Shown here: one piece after another, positions 25,357 through 33,588 of the stretch
Layout of the letters: every line of letters starts with the position of its first letter
Numbering within the stretch: the stretch's first letter is position 1
Assembly (NCBI RefSeq): GCF_900100395.1
Contig: NZ_FNFB01000010.1
Location: forward strand, 121,780-185,779
DNA: 64,000 nt
Source: Nonomuraea maritima
GTDB taxonomy: Bacteria; Actinomycetota; Actinomycetes; Streptosporangiales; Streptosporangiaceae
Direction: 5' to 3'
Translations under genes and position numbers: made by a program
Notes under the pieces: model-generated
What the model was told of the DNA's origin: nothing
Seen by the model: the letters and a program-made list of their open reading frames with translations, nothing else
Database searches by the model: none

Positions 25357-25734
25357 TCAGGCGATCCACGGGGGGACGCCGAACTCGGCGCCGTCCGAGC
25401 CCGTGGCCCGTGCCTGGCCGGAGGCCGTCACCACGGCGGTGTAGCCGTGCTCGGGGTCGGCGAGCACGCGGCGGATGGTCCTCGCCGGCATCACGACCGT
25501 GTCTCCGGCAGCCACGGAGTGCGTCTCACCGCCCAGTTCCACGGTGGCCGCCCCGTCCACCCAGTGCCACACCTGCTCGACGTCGAAGTCGTGCACGGGC
25601 CCCTCCGCCCCCGGCTTCGCCTGCACCTTCCACAGGGACTGAGACGCTCCTCCCTGCGTCGGCGAGGCGAACGTCGTCATGACCCCGCCCGGAGTCTCCG
25701 ACAGCCGCGCCTGCGCTCCACGAATGACCGACAT
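25357..25734 (-). CDS. Cupin-domain protein
   Basis: 125 residues from ATG 25734, with AGGGGATGG upstream; the longer TTG frame starts inside the operator. It is a single beta-barrel cupin: PGAEGPVHDFDVEQVWHWVDG (first cupin motif) and AGDTVVMPARTIRRV (second). The metal ligands are only partly conserved, so an enzymatic or sensor role is open. It is divergent from, and shares an operator with, the MarR gene. Confidence 0.8.
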   Translation of the reverse strand: MSVIRGAQARLSETPGGVMTTFASPTQGGASQSLWKVQAKPGAEGPVHDFDVEQVWHWVDGAATVELGGETHSVAAGDTVVMPARTIRRVLADPEHGYTAVVTASGQARATGSDGAEFGVPPWIA

Positions 25735-25750
25735 GCTTCCATCCCCTAAG

Positions 25751-25792
25751 ATAGACAACCACGTTTCCTATATAGTTAACCAGGTTGTCTAT
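25751..25792. promoter_or_regulatory. Two abutting 21-base operator-like palindromes between cupin and MarR genes
   Basis: The outermost arms ATAGACAACC (25751-25760) and GGTTGTCTAT (25783-25792) are perfectly complementary. Each half also forms its own site. Site 2 is ATAGTTAACC-A-GGTTGTCTAT (25772-25792, 8 of 10 matches between arms). Site 1 spans 25751-25771 with 7 of 10. Site 2 ends one base before the MarR GTG, so bound MarR would block its own start and the divergent cupin promoter. Confidence 0.75.
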
Positions 25793-25793
25793 C

Positions 25794-26258
25794 GTGTCAA
25801 GCAACGGCTTCGAACTCCCGCTTCGCCTGCTGCTCGCGTTCCGGACGCTCATCGACGAGCTGCACACCGAACTGGCCCGCCAGGGACACCCCGACATCAG
25901 ACCCATGTACGGGTTCGTCCTTCAGGCCATCGGCCCCGACGGCACCACCGCCGTCGAGCTCGGACGCACTCTCGGCGTCACCAAACAGGCCGCCGGCAAG
26001 ACCATCGACACCCTGGAACGCATCGGCTACGCCGAACGCACGACCGACCCTCGCGACAGCAGACGCAAGATCGTCCGCATCACCCCGCGCGGCATGGACG
26101 CCCTCGACCGCTCGGCCCGCATCTTCGACGCCCTGCGCGCCCGCTGGGCCGCCGAACTCGGCGAGGAACGCCTCCAAGCCCTGGAGTCAGACCTACGCCG
26201 CATGACTCCCGGCAACCCCTGGCGCCTCGACACCCCCGGCTGGTTCGGCACCCTCTGA
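25794..26258 (+). CDS. MarR-family transcriptional regulator
   Basis: 154 residues from GTG 25794. It lies immediately after the operator with no ribosome-binding site, so the mRNA is probably leaderless. The MarR winged helix is clear: TTAVELGRTLGVTKQAAGKTI, then a wing with TDPRDSRRKIVRITPRG. MarR dimers bind palindromes and release on binding phenolic or oxidising ligands. The divergent cupin gene is the likely target. Confidence 0.88.
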   Translation: MSSNGFELPLRLLLAFRTLIDELHTELARQGHPDIRPMYGFVLQAIGPDGTTAVELGRTLGVTKQAAGKTIDTLERIGYAERTTDPRDSRRKIVRITPRGMDALDRSARIFDALRARWAAELGEERLQALESDLRRMTPGNPWRLDTPGWFGTL

Positions 26259-26264
26259 CCACAC

Positions 26265-26375
26265 CGATGCGGAACCGGAGGCCCCGACGAGGCTGACCGC
26301 CTCGCGCACCCCGACCTCGAGGCCGATGCCGAGCAGCACCCTACGATCGCCCGACCGACAGGCCACCTCGACCCG
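26265..26375 (-). pseudogene. Fragment of an ABC-transporter ATPase
   Basis: About 37 codons reading (minus strand) VEVACRSGDRRVLLGIGLEV then VREAVSLVGASGS. This matches the start of ABC ATPases up to the Walker A glycines, then breaks off where GKST should follow, next to the MarR gene. No ribosome site or remainder of the gene is seen. A decayed remnant is the best reading; chance resemblance cannot be excluded without a search. Confidence 0.5.
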
Positions 26376-26834
26376 CGCCCGCCGGCATCCCAGCCACCTC
26401 ACCAACGATCCGATACCGCCGCCCCTCCAGCGGCCCGTCGGCCTCTTCCGCACGGCATTCATCTCAATGCTTCGGGGCACCGGCCACGCCCTCCGCTCGC
26501 CTCAGGCAGGAGTTGGACGAGGCTCAATGTGCCGTACCCCGGCGCCAGAAGGCGGCTGCCGCGCGCTGGGAGCCACCACCAGGCGGTGCGCCGGCACCAG
26601 GCTCACCACGACGGCGGGGAACGACATGAATACCACCAGCGCGGCAGGCGACACCACCTGCCGGTCGGGTGGTCACCCTTCAGGCAGGCGGTGGATGAAG
26701 TGATCCGGTGCCGCCCACCGCGACACCACCCGCCGGTCAGGTGCTCAGTGGCGGGTGAGGCGACCCGATACCGCCTGCCGGGACGCGCCACAGCACCCGG
26801 CGAGGCACGGTGTTCCCCCGATCGGCGCGGCCGG
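26376..26834. other. Non-coding region with short dispersed repeats
   Basis: No supportable gene. Two copies of a CGACACCACCYGCCGGTC element occur near 26648 and 26722, and related GGCGGGTGAGGCGACC-type sequence lies around 26750. The region looks like degenerate intergenic DNA continuing the ABC fragment. Confidence 0.5.
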
Positions 26835-27773
26835 CTAGGCAGCCAGCTGGAGGCCCAGGCTGGTCAGGTTCGTACGGGCCCAGTCGAGTTCCTGGGCCAG
26901 GAGGGACACGAGGGCGCCCGGACCCTTCGTCCGCCCCGGGACCATCAGGTTGTGCGTCTCGACCTCGATGTGCGCGCTCCCGCTCACCGCCCCCGACAGC
27001 ATGGCGGTCAGCGTGTCGTGCAGCACCGCCCCCGTGTCGGACGTCTCGCCGGTGTGGTTGTGGACGTGACCGAGCTTGACCACTGGGGCGCCGGCCTTGG
27101 CGAGCCCCTTCAGCGCCGTACCGGCCTCCTCGTCACCACCGGCGAGGTGGCAGGCGTCGAGACAGACGCCCAGGTGCTCGGAGTCGATGCCGCCGACGCG
27201 CTCGAGCGCCTGCTCCGTCGTCTCCAGGACGCAACCCGGCCACGGCTCGAAGCCCACGCGGATCGTCTTGCCCGTGACGCTGTAGATGCCGCGCAGCTCG
27301 CGGGCGAGCCGCTCCAGCCGTCGCGTGGCGATCGCGTGCAGGTCGGCCGGCCAGTCGCGCCGCCAGCCGATCGGGATCGTCGAGATGCTGCCGAACCGTA
27401 CGTCCTCCGGCAGCAGGAACGCCAGGATCTTGGCCAGCGCCATCGTGTAGCGGTACCGCTCGGGCTTGGCCCAGTCGGGGCCGGGGACCTCCTGGTTGCG
27501 CCCGCCGGTGCCGTTCAGGCTGACGACCTCGAGACCGCGCTCCTCCAGGGAGCGGCGCAGCCGTACGAGCTCGATGCGGTCGGCGGTGAGGTGGTCGGCG
27601 ACGCTCGGCGACAGCCACAGCCCGATGCCCATCCGCTCCACGCCCAGCCGCTTGCGCACCGGCACCGCGTAGCGGGTCAGGTGGGCGATGAGGTTCTCCA
27701 GGTCCTCGGCGGGGTGAACCCCCGCGTTGTAGGCGAGGTGCACGAGCGTTCCGTCATCGTGACGCAGGCGCAT
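26835..27773 (-). CDS. eboE: EboE-like metabolite traffic protein (TIM barrel)
   Basis: 312 residues from ATG 27773, with GGAGG six bases upstream. It begins MRLRHDDGTLVHLAYNAGVH and contains HPAEDLENLIAHLTRYAVPVR and GIGLWLSPSVA, which I recognise as the EboE family. Metal-site-type segments follow (VSLNGTG, IRVGFEPWPG, LGVCLDACHLA, VKLGHVHNH, HIEVETHN). Ebo genes occur as eboABCDEF clusters linked to export or maturation of metabolites such as scytonemin precursors and ubiquinone-like pigments. Here no other ebo gene is within the window, so the partner set is missing or elsewhere. Confidence 0.72.
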   Translation of the reverse strand: MRLRHDDGTLVHLAYNAGVHPAEDLENLIAHLTRYAVPVRKRLGVERMGIGLWLSPSVADHLTADRIELVRLRRSLEERGLEVVSLNGTGGRNQEVPGPDWAKPERYRYTMALAKILAFLLPEDVRFGSISTIPIGWRRDWPADLHAIATRRLERLARELRGIYSVTGKTIRVGFEPWPGCVLETTEQALERVGGIDSEHLGVCLDACHLAGGDEEAGTALKGLAKAGAPVVKLGHVHNHTGETSDTGAVLHDTLTAMLSGAVSGSAHIEVETHNLMVPGRTKGPGALVSLLAQELDWARTNLTSLGLQLAA

Positions 27774-28224
27774 CGGTTTCCTCCACGGCTCGGCTTGTGT
27801 GTTCCGTCGCCCGCCTCGGGACGCGCGGGCCATGCGAGCATGCCTGCTCGCGGGTCGTGTGCGCGTCCGCCCTGAGTTGATGTACGGCTACTCCTCCGGG
27901 AGGAGGCCTCAGCGTGGAATCACGCCCTTGTAGCTCACATGGATGAGACTGGCGAAGCTCTACGCAGTGTAGTACTACTCGCCGTGGCGGTATACCCGCT
28001 CACCCAACAATTACGCAACGACGCTCGACCCCTCGGGCCACCACCTGCGCGTGCGCCAGCCGGCACCGCAGTCGTGGCGGGACCGTGACATGCATCACAC
28101 GCACCACCACCCGCTCGCCCCAGGCACCGAACCTCTCCCCGTACCCGCGAAGACGAGCACCGCAAGGTTATCCCCCATCACACACCGCAAACACCCACCG
28201 CCCCACCCCTGCTCAACGCCGCAT
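27774..28224. other. Intergenic region upstream of eboE, no gene
   Basis: It contains a CTCCTCC-GG-GAGGAG hairpin near 27890 and a GTAGTACTAC palindrome near 27970 in a relatively AT-rich patch likely to hold the eboE promoter. No coding frame is convincing. Confidence 0.5.
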
Positions 28225-28360
28225 CACCCTCTTACATACGCTCACCATCCGCTCAAGGTCACCATCCCGCTCACGGTCACCACCCCGCTCACGCATTACC
28301 CCGCTCACGCTCACCGCCCCCTCTCACGTCACCACCCCGCTCACGACCTTCCGCGCCTGC
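28225..28360. repeat. Degenerate tandem repeat of CCGCTCACGxTCACCA units
   Basis: At least six imperfect units of about 16-18 bases, built on CACCA(C/T)CCCGCTCACG, run through this stretch; two more occur near 28490-28530. The pattern is typical of slipped-strand expansion in non-coding DNA. No spacers or dyad symmetry are present. Confidence 0.65.
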
Positions 28361-28490
28361 GCGGGCGGGTCCAGGGCGGGCTGACGAGCACCTCGGGCAG
28401 GACCTCCGGCGGAGCGGCGGCGACGGTCCCAGCGGCCACGATCGCGCGGATGCGCTCGGCGGCGGCGCCGTCACCGACGGCTCGCGAGCA
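28341..28490 (-). other. Coding-like relic, family not identified
   Basis: A short minus-strand frame reads AVGDGAAAERIRAIVAAG, then PPEVLPEVLVSPPWTRPRR, then stops at 28341-28343. Codon use is gene-like and the last phrase resembles DUF4132-type proteins, but there is no start and it is embedded in tandem repeats. It is likely a relic. Confidence 0.3.
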
Positions 28491-28744
28491 TTCACCACGC
28501 CTCTCACGCTCACCACCCCCTGCACAGACGCTCGCCTTGCACGACGCTCGCCACCCCTTGCCACAGCTACACAGCCCTCGTCACTCCCCCACCCCTCGCG
28601 AAGGTCAGCCGCCTGTACGGCGAGCGGCCATCAGTTGGCCACGCGGCCGTGAACCGCCTCCTGCCACGCCGAAGGCGTCGCCACGCCCCTGCGTGAGGCA
28701 CCGACGCAGAACACCGCTCACAGGCCCAACGAGCCACTCACGGC

Positions 28745-29010
28745 GGCGACAACGCAATCCCGGGGCCGCCGATGGCAACGCCGAGGTCGTTGACGACGTC
28801 GCGGGGCGCCAGGGTCGTTGACGGCGTCGCCGGGGTCGTCGCCGAGGTCGTTGACAGCAACGCCAGGGCCGTCGCCGGGGTCGCCGGGGTCCGGGGTCGC
28901 CGGGGTCCGGGGTTGTTGACGGCGACCTTGGTGCCTTCGGCGGTGAAGAACAGCGCCTCTTCCCGCCCGATGCCGCGTCCTGCGCCGGCGATGAGGACGA
29001 CACTTCCGCC
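28745..29010 (-). pseudogene. Truncated short-chain dehydrogenase (SDR) fragment with internal duplications
   Basis: On the minus strand 29010-28912 reads GGSVVLIAGAGRGIGREEAL, then FFTAEGTKVAVNNPG. This is the first beta strand, the glycine-rich NAD(P) motif (GAGRGIG) and the second strand of an SDR. The gene then degenerates. The AVNDLG/VNDPG segment is repeated about four times (near 28915, 28850, 28815 and 28785) before ending VAIGGPGIALSPP and a stop. In intact SDRs this segment occurs once. The remaining ~200 residues, including the catalytic Tyr-Lys, are absent. Confidence 0.6.
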
Positions 29011-29157
29011 CTGGCGACGACTCCCGGAGGCGCGCGAGCCGCGGTGAGGAGCGTCGGGAGAACCCCACCCAGCCCCCCGGCTGCCCGCCTGAGCAGGCCC
29101 GACCGCCACCCAGCCTGCGCAGGCCCGGCTGGGCCCAGGTGGGGAGGTCGCCCGCCG

Positions 29158-29463
29158 TCAGCGCCGGGAGCGCGCGTTCTGCCAGTACGCGGCCGCCACA
29201 GTGAGCGCCACGAACCCAACCATCCCGACGGACACCGCCTTCGCCCGCAACACGGCCACGGCCCAATTGAGCGCTCCACCGCCGACGAGCACCCCTGCGA
29301 TGGCGGCTATGACGGTCATGGATTGCTTGTCGAGCGCGCGCCGTCCCCGCAGCTTCGTGTCCTGCGATGCCGGGAGAAGCTCCCAGCGCATGCCGCACTC
29401 GGGGCAACGCCACGGCTCGGCCTCCCTGGCCAGGTCCGGGAGGTCACAGCGGTGGTCGGTCAA
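29158..29463 (-). CDS. Small membrane protein with N-terminal zinc-finger-like CPECG motif
   Basis: 101 residues from TTG 29463, with AAGGA five bases upstream. The TTG overlaps the TGA stop of the upstream gene (TTGA), so translation is coupled. The N-terminus carries His/Cys candidates (DHRCDLPD) and WRCPECGMRWELLP. Two hydrophobic segments follow (SMTVIAAIAGVLVGGGAL and VSVGMVGFVALTVAAAYW), ending in a basic tail. A tiny membrane protein with a cytosolic metal-binding head is inferred; the family is not recognised. Confidence 0.65.
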   Translation of the reverse strand: MTDHRCDLPDLAREAEPWRCPECGMRWELLPASQDTKLRGRRALDKQSMTVIAAIAGVLVGGGALNWAVAVLRAKAVSVGMVGFVALTVAAAYWQNARSRR

Positions 29464-29948
29464 CAGGATCCTTCGGACGGGTCCAGCAGGTCCGTCTGTC
29501 CTGCGCAGTCGCGCCACTTCGCCACACCGGTGATGCGGACCGGCTTGCGAGGCGAGAGCCCCAGCTTGGACGCGCAGTCCGGGCCGAGCCCCAACGCCTG
29601 GGACCCCGGGGTACGCAGCCGATGCTTGCACGCCGCACACCGAGCAATGTGATCTTCAGCGGCGGGCTCGTCCAGGTCGAGAGGCAGCTCGTTCATCAGC
29701 TCGCAGGCTAGCCGCGCCCAAGCCTCCCGACCAGCGGGCGGCCCCGCCCACTCCTCCAAGCACCGAAGCGCCGCTTCCAAGGACGGCCCAAAAGCCAGGG
29801 CATCCACGCCGAGGACGAGGAAGAAGACCGCGATATCCGAAGACCACGGTCCCCCCGAAGCAGGCAGCACCCGCCCGCACGCCCCTGAGTGCGGGAACGG
29901 CGCCCGCGACATCGACCAGGACACGCGCTCGAAGGCCGCGACACACAT
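29460..29948 (-). CDS. Cys-rich (DUF6011-like motif) small protein, coupled to the membrane protein
   Basis: 162 residues from ATG 29948; the exact start is uncertain because the frame stays open into repeat DNA. The middle has a helical PSLEAALRCLEEWAGPP region and AWARLACELMNELPLDL. The C-terminal half contains ARCAACKHRL...GLGPDCASKL, matching the C-x2-C...GxGPxC pattern of DUF6011 zinc-binding segments. It overlaps the downstream gene as TTGA. Function is unknown; the pair may work together. Confidence 0.6.
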   Translation of the reverse strand: MCVAAFERVSWSMSRAPFPHSGACGRVLPASGGPWSSDIAVFFLVLGVDALAFGPSLEAALRCLEEWAGPPAGREAWARLACELMNELPLDLDEPAAEDHIARCAACKHRLRTPGSQALGLGPDCASKLGLSPRKPVRITGVAKWRDCAGQTDLLDPSEGSC

Positions 29949-30129
29949 CACCGCCGGCCCACCTTCCAACGCCGCCTTCCACCGCTCAGCAACCCCTCCC
30001 AGCGCCCGACGGTGTCGCTGTGGTTGGAGGCAGAAGAGGACGATGCGGCTGGTGGCGGTGCGGCGAGCAAGTGGCGGTGCAGAGCAGACGGTGGTGCAGG
30101 AGCTGGGAGCGGTGCAGCAGCGGGGGCTT

Positions 30130-30330
30130 CGGCGAGCGGTGGCGGTGCGCGAGCAGTGCGCGGGAGCAGGTGCCTGCGCGAGCAGTGCGCGGGAGCAGGT
30201 GCATGCGCGAGCAGTGCGGTGCGGTGCGGTGCAGTGCGGTGCGCGAGCAGTGCGGTGCGGTGCAGTGCGGTGCGCGAGCAGTGCGGTGCGGTGCAGTGCG
30301 GTGCGCGAGCAGAGCAGTGCGGGGAGCAGG
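30130..30330. repeat. Tandem repeat array based on GTGCG with 31-base higher-order units
   Basis: Two exact 31-base units (30239-30269 and 30270-30300) begin GTGCGCGAGCAG and continue TGCGGTGCGGTGCAGTGCG. A third starts at 30301 and diverges. Upstream, a related unit carries one extra GTGCG, and before it lie two copies of a GCGCGAGCAGTGCGCGGGAG unit. The nested 5-base periodicity indicates slippage expansion. There are no spacers, so it is not CRISPR. Confidence 0.85.
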
Positions 30331-30459
30331 TGGCGGCGGGGTGGTGGGTTGCCCCCCAGCATGTGAACTACCGCTCCTGAACGACCCCACACGCACGCGA
30401 ACTCGCGCCGCCGAACAACCCACCAAGCACACGAACTACGGCCGCAGAACAAACTCGTC

Positions 30460-30815
30460 TGGACGGGCGGCCCCCACCGCAGAACCGCCTCTGGTCACGC
30501 GGCCCCGCCCAGCGGAACAACCCCTGGACACGCGGCCCCCACCGCGGAATCACCTACGGACACGCGGCCCCCGTCGCCCCCGTACATCCGAGGCGCGGAT
30601 GGCCCCCCGCGTGGGACTCGCCCGCGCGGCGAACGGGCCCGCGATGATCAGCCGGCCGCGCGGTGCGCCGGGCCGAGCGGAGCCGCGCGCTACTACCTGC
30701 GGGACGAAGCACCCTCGGCACTGACACCGCAGAACCACCTCTGAACACGCGCCCCCGCCGCGGAAGCCACCCTTCTGGACACGCGGCCCGGGCCGGCAGA
30801 ACAACCCCTGTTCGG
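30460..30815. repeat. Imperfect ~32-base repeats containing CACGCGGCCCCCACCGCGGA
   Basis: Three head-to-tail units lie at about 30460-30570. Two more degenerate ones lie at about 30725-30815, separated by a ~125-base unrelated segment. Each joins ACACGCGGCCCCC to GCGGAAxxACCxCTGGA. Confidence 0.6.
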
Positions 30816-30823
30816 ACAGCGGA

Positions 30824-30856
30824 AAGCCCCCGCGTGAACCTGTCACGCGGGGGCTT
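30824..30856 (-). terminator. Strong terminator after clpC
   Basis: AAGCCCCCGCGTGA (30824-30837) pairs perfectly with TCACGCGGGGGCTT (30843-30856): 14 base pairs, five-base loop. On the minus strand it ends GGGGGCTTTCC. It starts 34 bases past the clpC stop. Confidence 0.88.
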
Positions 30857-30889
30857 GCCGGAGAACCTTGGCGACGTCCTAGGGCGTCG

Positions 30890-33391
30890 TCAGTTCTGGA
30901 TCGGGGCGGCGATGGCTGCGGCCGAGTCGGGAACCTGCGAGGCGGTCTCGCCGTGGAAGACGAACTTGGCCTCGTCGCCTTCGCCCTCGATGGTCACCTT
31001 GACGACCTGGCCGGGCCGGAGCTCGCCGTACAGGATCTTCTCCGACAGAGAGTCCTCCAGCTCGCGCTGGATCGTGCGGCGCAGCGGCCGCGCGCCCATG
31101 ACCGGGTCGTAGCCGCGGTCGGCGAGCAGCTGCTTGGCGTCAGGCGAGACCTCGAGCCCCATGTCGCGGTCCTTCAGGCGGGCGTCGACCTGGGCGAGCA
31201 TCAGATCCACGATCTTGATGATCTCGGCCGGCGTCAGCTGGTGGAAGACCACGATGTCGTCGACACGGTTGAGGAACTCGGGCCGGAAGTGCTGCTTGAG
31301 CTCTTCCTGGACCTTGCCCTTCATCCGCTCGTAGTTGGACTCGGTGTCGTTGGACTTCGCGAACCCGACCCCGATGCCCTTGGAGATGTCGCGGGTGCCG
31401 AGGTTGGTCGTCATGATGATGACGGTGTTCTTGAAGTCGACCACGCGGCCCTGGGCGTCGGTCAGGCGACCGTCTTCCAGGATCTGCAGGAGCGAGTTGA
31501 AGATGTCGGGGTGGGCCTTCTCGATCTCGTCGAACAGGACCACGGAGAACGGCTTGCGCCGCACCTTCTCGGTGAGCTGACCGCCCTCCTCGTAGCCGAC
31601 GTAGCCGGGAGGCGAGCCGAACAGCCGGGAGACGGTGTGCTTCTCCATGAACTCCGACATGTCGAGGCTGATCAGAGCGTCTTCGTCGCCGAAGAGGAAC
31701 TCCGCCAGAGCCTTGGACAGCTCGGTCTTACCGACACCGGACGGACCCGCGAAGATGAACGAGCCACCGGGACGGCGCGGGTCCTTCAGACCGGCGCGGG
31801 TACGCCGGATGGACCGCGACAGGCCCTTGATGGCGTCGTCCTGGCCGATGATCCGCTTGTGGAGCTCGTCCTCCATGCGGAGCAGGCGCTGCGACTCCTC
31901 CTCGGTCAGCTTGAAGACCGGGATGCCGGTGGCGGTCGCCAGGACCTCGGCGATGAGCTCCTGAGTGACCTCGGCCACGACGTCCATGTCGCCGGCCTTC
32001 CACTCCTTCTCCCGCCGCTCGCGCTTGAGCTGGAGCTGCTTCTCCTGGTCGCGGAGGGCAGCCGCCTTCTCGAAGTCCTGCGCGTCGATCGCGGACTCCT
32101 TGTCGCGGCGGACGTTGGCGATCTTCTCGTCGTACTCGCGCAGGTCGGGCGGAGCGGTCATCCGGCGGATGCGCATCCGGGAACCGGCCTCATCGATGAG
32201 GTCGATCGCCTTGTCGGGCAGGTAGCGGTCGCTGATGTAGCGGTCGGCCAGCTGCGCGGCGGCGACCAGCGCGTCGTCGGTGATCGACACGCGGTGGTGC
32301 GCCTCGTAGCGGTCACGCAGACCCTTGAGGATTTCGATCGTGTGGCTGAGCGAGGGCTCGGCCACCTGGATCGGCTGGAAACGGCGCTCCAGCGCGGCGT
32401 CCTTCTCGAGGTACTTGCGGTACTCGTCGAGCGTGGTCGCGCCGATCGTCTGCAGCTCGCCGCGGGCCAGCATGGGCTTGAGGATGCTGGCGGCGTCGAT
32501 CGCGCCCTCGGCGGCGCCCGCACCCACGAGCGTGTGCAGCTCGTCGATGAACAGGATGATGTCGCCGCGCGTGCGGATCTCCTTGAGGACCTTCTTCAGG
32601 CGCTCCTCGAAGTCACCGCGGTAGCGGGAACCGGCGACCAGCGCGCCGAGGTCAAGCGTGTAGAGCTGCTTGTCCTTCAGCGTCTCGGGCACCTCGCCCC
32701 TGACGATCTTCTGCGACAGGCCCTCGACGACGGCGGTCTTGCCGACGCCGGGCTCGCCGATGAGAACGGGGTTGTTCTTGGTCCTCCGGGAGAGGACCTG
32801 CATGACCCGCTCGATCTCCTTCTCACGGCCGATGACCGGATCCAGCTTGCCCTCACGGGCCGCCTGGGTCAGGTTGCGGCCGAACTGGTCGAGCACCAGG
32901 GACGTCGACGGGGCCGACTCCTGCGGGCCGCCCGCCGCGGCCGGCTCCTTGCCCTGGTAACCGTGGAGCAGCTGGATGACCTGCTGCCTGACACGGTTGA
33001 GATCAGCTCCAAGCTTGACCAGCACCTGGGCCGCCACACCTTCACCCTCACGGATGAGCCCGAGCAGGATGTGCTCGGTGCCGATGTAGTTGTGACCCAG
33101 CTGCAAAGCCTCACGGAGCGACAGCTCGAGGACCTTCTTGGCCCGCGGGGTGAACGGAATGTGCCCCGACGGAGCCGACTGGCCCTGGCCGATGATCTCC
33201 TCGACCTGCTGGCGCACACCCTCAAGGCTGATGCCGAGGCTCTCCAGAGCCTTGGCCGCCACGCCCTCACCTTCATGGATCAAACCAAGAAGAATGTGCT
33301 CAGTGCCGATGTAGTTGTGGTTGAGCATCCTGGCCTCTTCTTGGGCCAAGACGACAACACGCCTCGCTCGGTCGGTGAACCTCTCGAACAT
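30890..33391 (-). CDS. clpC: ATP-dependent Clp protease ATP-binding subunit ClpC
   Basis: 833 residues from ATG 33391 ([11 protein letters not shown]), with GAGGAG upstream. Two Clp_N repeats ([16 protein letters not shown] and [16 protein letters not shown]) are followed by AAA+ domain 1 (Walker A GEPGVGKT), a UVR-type middle domain ([15 protein letters not shown]) and AAA+ domain 2 (GPSGVGKTE, ending in the ClpB_small region). ClpC unfolds substrates for the ClpP1P2 protease and is usually essential in actinobacteria. Confidence 0.97.
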   Translation of the reverse strand: MFERFTDRARRVVVLAQEEARMLNHNYIGTEHILLGLIHEGEGVAAKALESLGISLEGVRQQVEEIIGQGQSAPSGHIPFTPRAKKVLELSLREALQLGHNYIGTEHILLGLIREGEGVAAQVLVKLGADLNRVRQQVIQLLHGYQGKEPAAAGGPQESAPSTSLVLDQFGRNLTQAAREGKLDPVIGREKEIERVMQVLSRRTKNNPVLIGEPGVGKTAVVEGLSQKIVRGEVPETLKDKQLYTLDLGALVAGSRYRGDFEERLKKVLKEIRTRGDIILFIDELHTLVGAGAAEGAIDAASILKPMLARGELQTIGATTLDEYRKYLEKDAALERRFQPIQVAEPSLSHTIEILKGLRDRYEAHHRVSITDDALVAAAQLADRYISDRYLPDKAIDLIDEAGSRMRIRRMTAPPDLREYDEKIANVRRDKESAIDAQDFEKAAALRDQEKQLQLKRERREKEWKAGDMDVVAEVTQELIAEVLATATGIPVFKLTEEESQRLLRMEDELHKRIIGQDDAIKGLSRSIRRTRAGLKDPRRPGGSFIFAGPSGVGKTELSKALAEFLFGDEDALISLDMSEFMEKHTVSRLFGSPPGYVGYEEGGQLTEKVRRKPFSVVLFDEIEKAHPDIFNSLLQILEDGRLTDAQGRVVDFKNTVIIMTTNLGTRDISKGIGVGFAKSNDTESNYERMKGKVQEELKQHFRPEFLNRVDDIVVFHQLTPAEIIKIVDLMLAQVDARLKDRDMGLEVSPDAKQLLADRGYDPVMGARPLRRTIQRELEDSLSEKILYGELRPGQVVKVTIEGEGDEAKFVFHGETASQVPDSAAAIAAPIQN

Positions 33392-33572
33392 CTCGTCGCT
33401 CCTCACAGAGCGGTCAGTCAGGCCGGTAAATCCGGTCCCGTCCTCCCGCATGCTAGCCCTGGCTCGGCGAACCGTGCCCACTGCCGCTGACACGCTCTAT
33501 AGCAGACACGTTCCCCGAGAGCAGGGCGTTCACCCTCCATCCAACTACTGTTCGGGGGTGACGTGTTCCCGA

Positions 33573-33588
33573 TACGCCGCAAGCGAAC
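33573..33588 (-). promoter_or_regulatory. Weak candidate ClgR-type site upstream of clpC
   Basis: The minus strand reads GTTCGCTTGCGGCG, similar to the GTTCGC-N-GCG pattern of ClgR boxes that control clp genes in actinobacteria, but with one base fewer in the spacer. It is about 180 bases upstream of the ATG. Confidence 0.3.

Larger units (their letters stand above)
29949..30889. other. Repeat-rich non-coding region upstream of the coupled small genes
   Basis: About 0.9 kb with no supportable gene. It contains the GTGCG tandem array, a second family of ~32-base repeats, and the clpC terminator, all listed separately. Open frames here are low-complexity translations of the repeats. Confidence 0.6.

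Noticed and set aside
28051-28821. A 256-codon plus-strand frame upstream of the SDR relic
   Set aside because: It is a His/Pro/Thr-rich translation of tandem repeats with no ribosome site.
30130-30330. Regular 31-base repeats considered as a CRISPR array
   Set aside because: Units abut with no unique spacers, have 5-base internal periodicity, and no cas genes are present.
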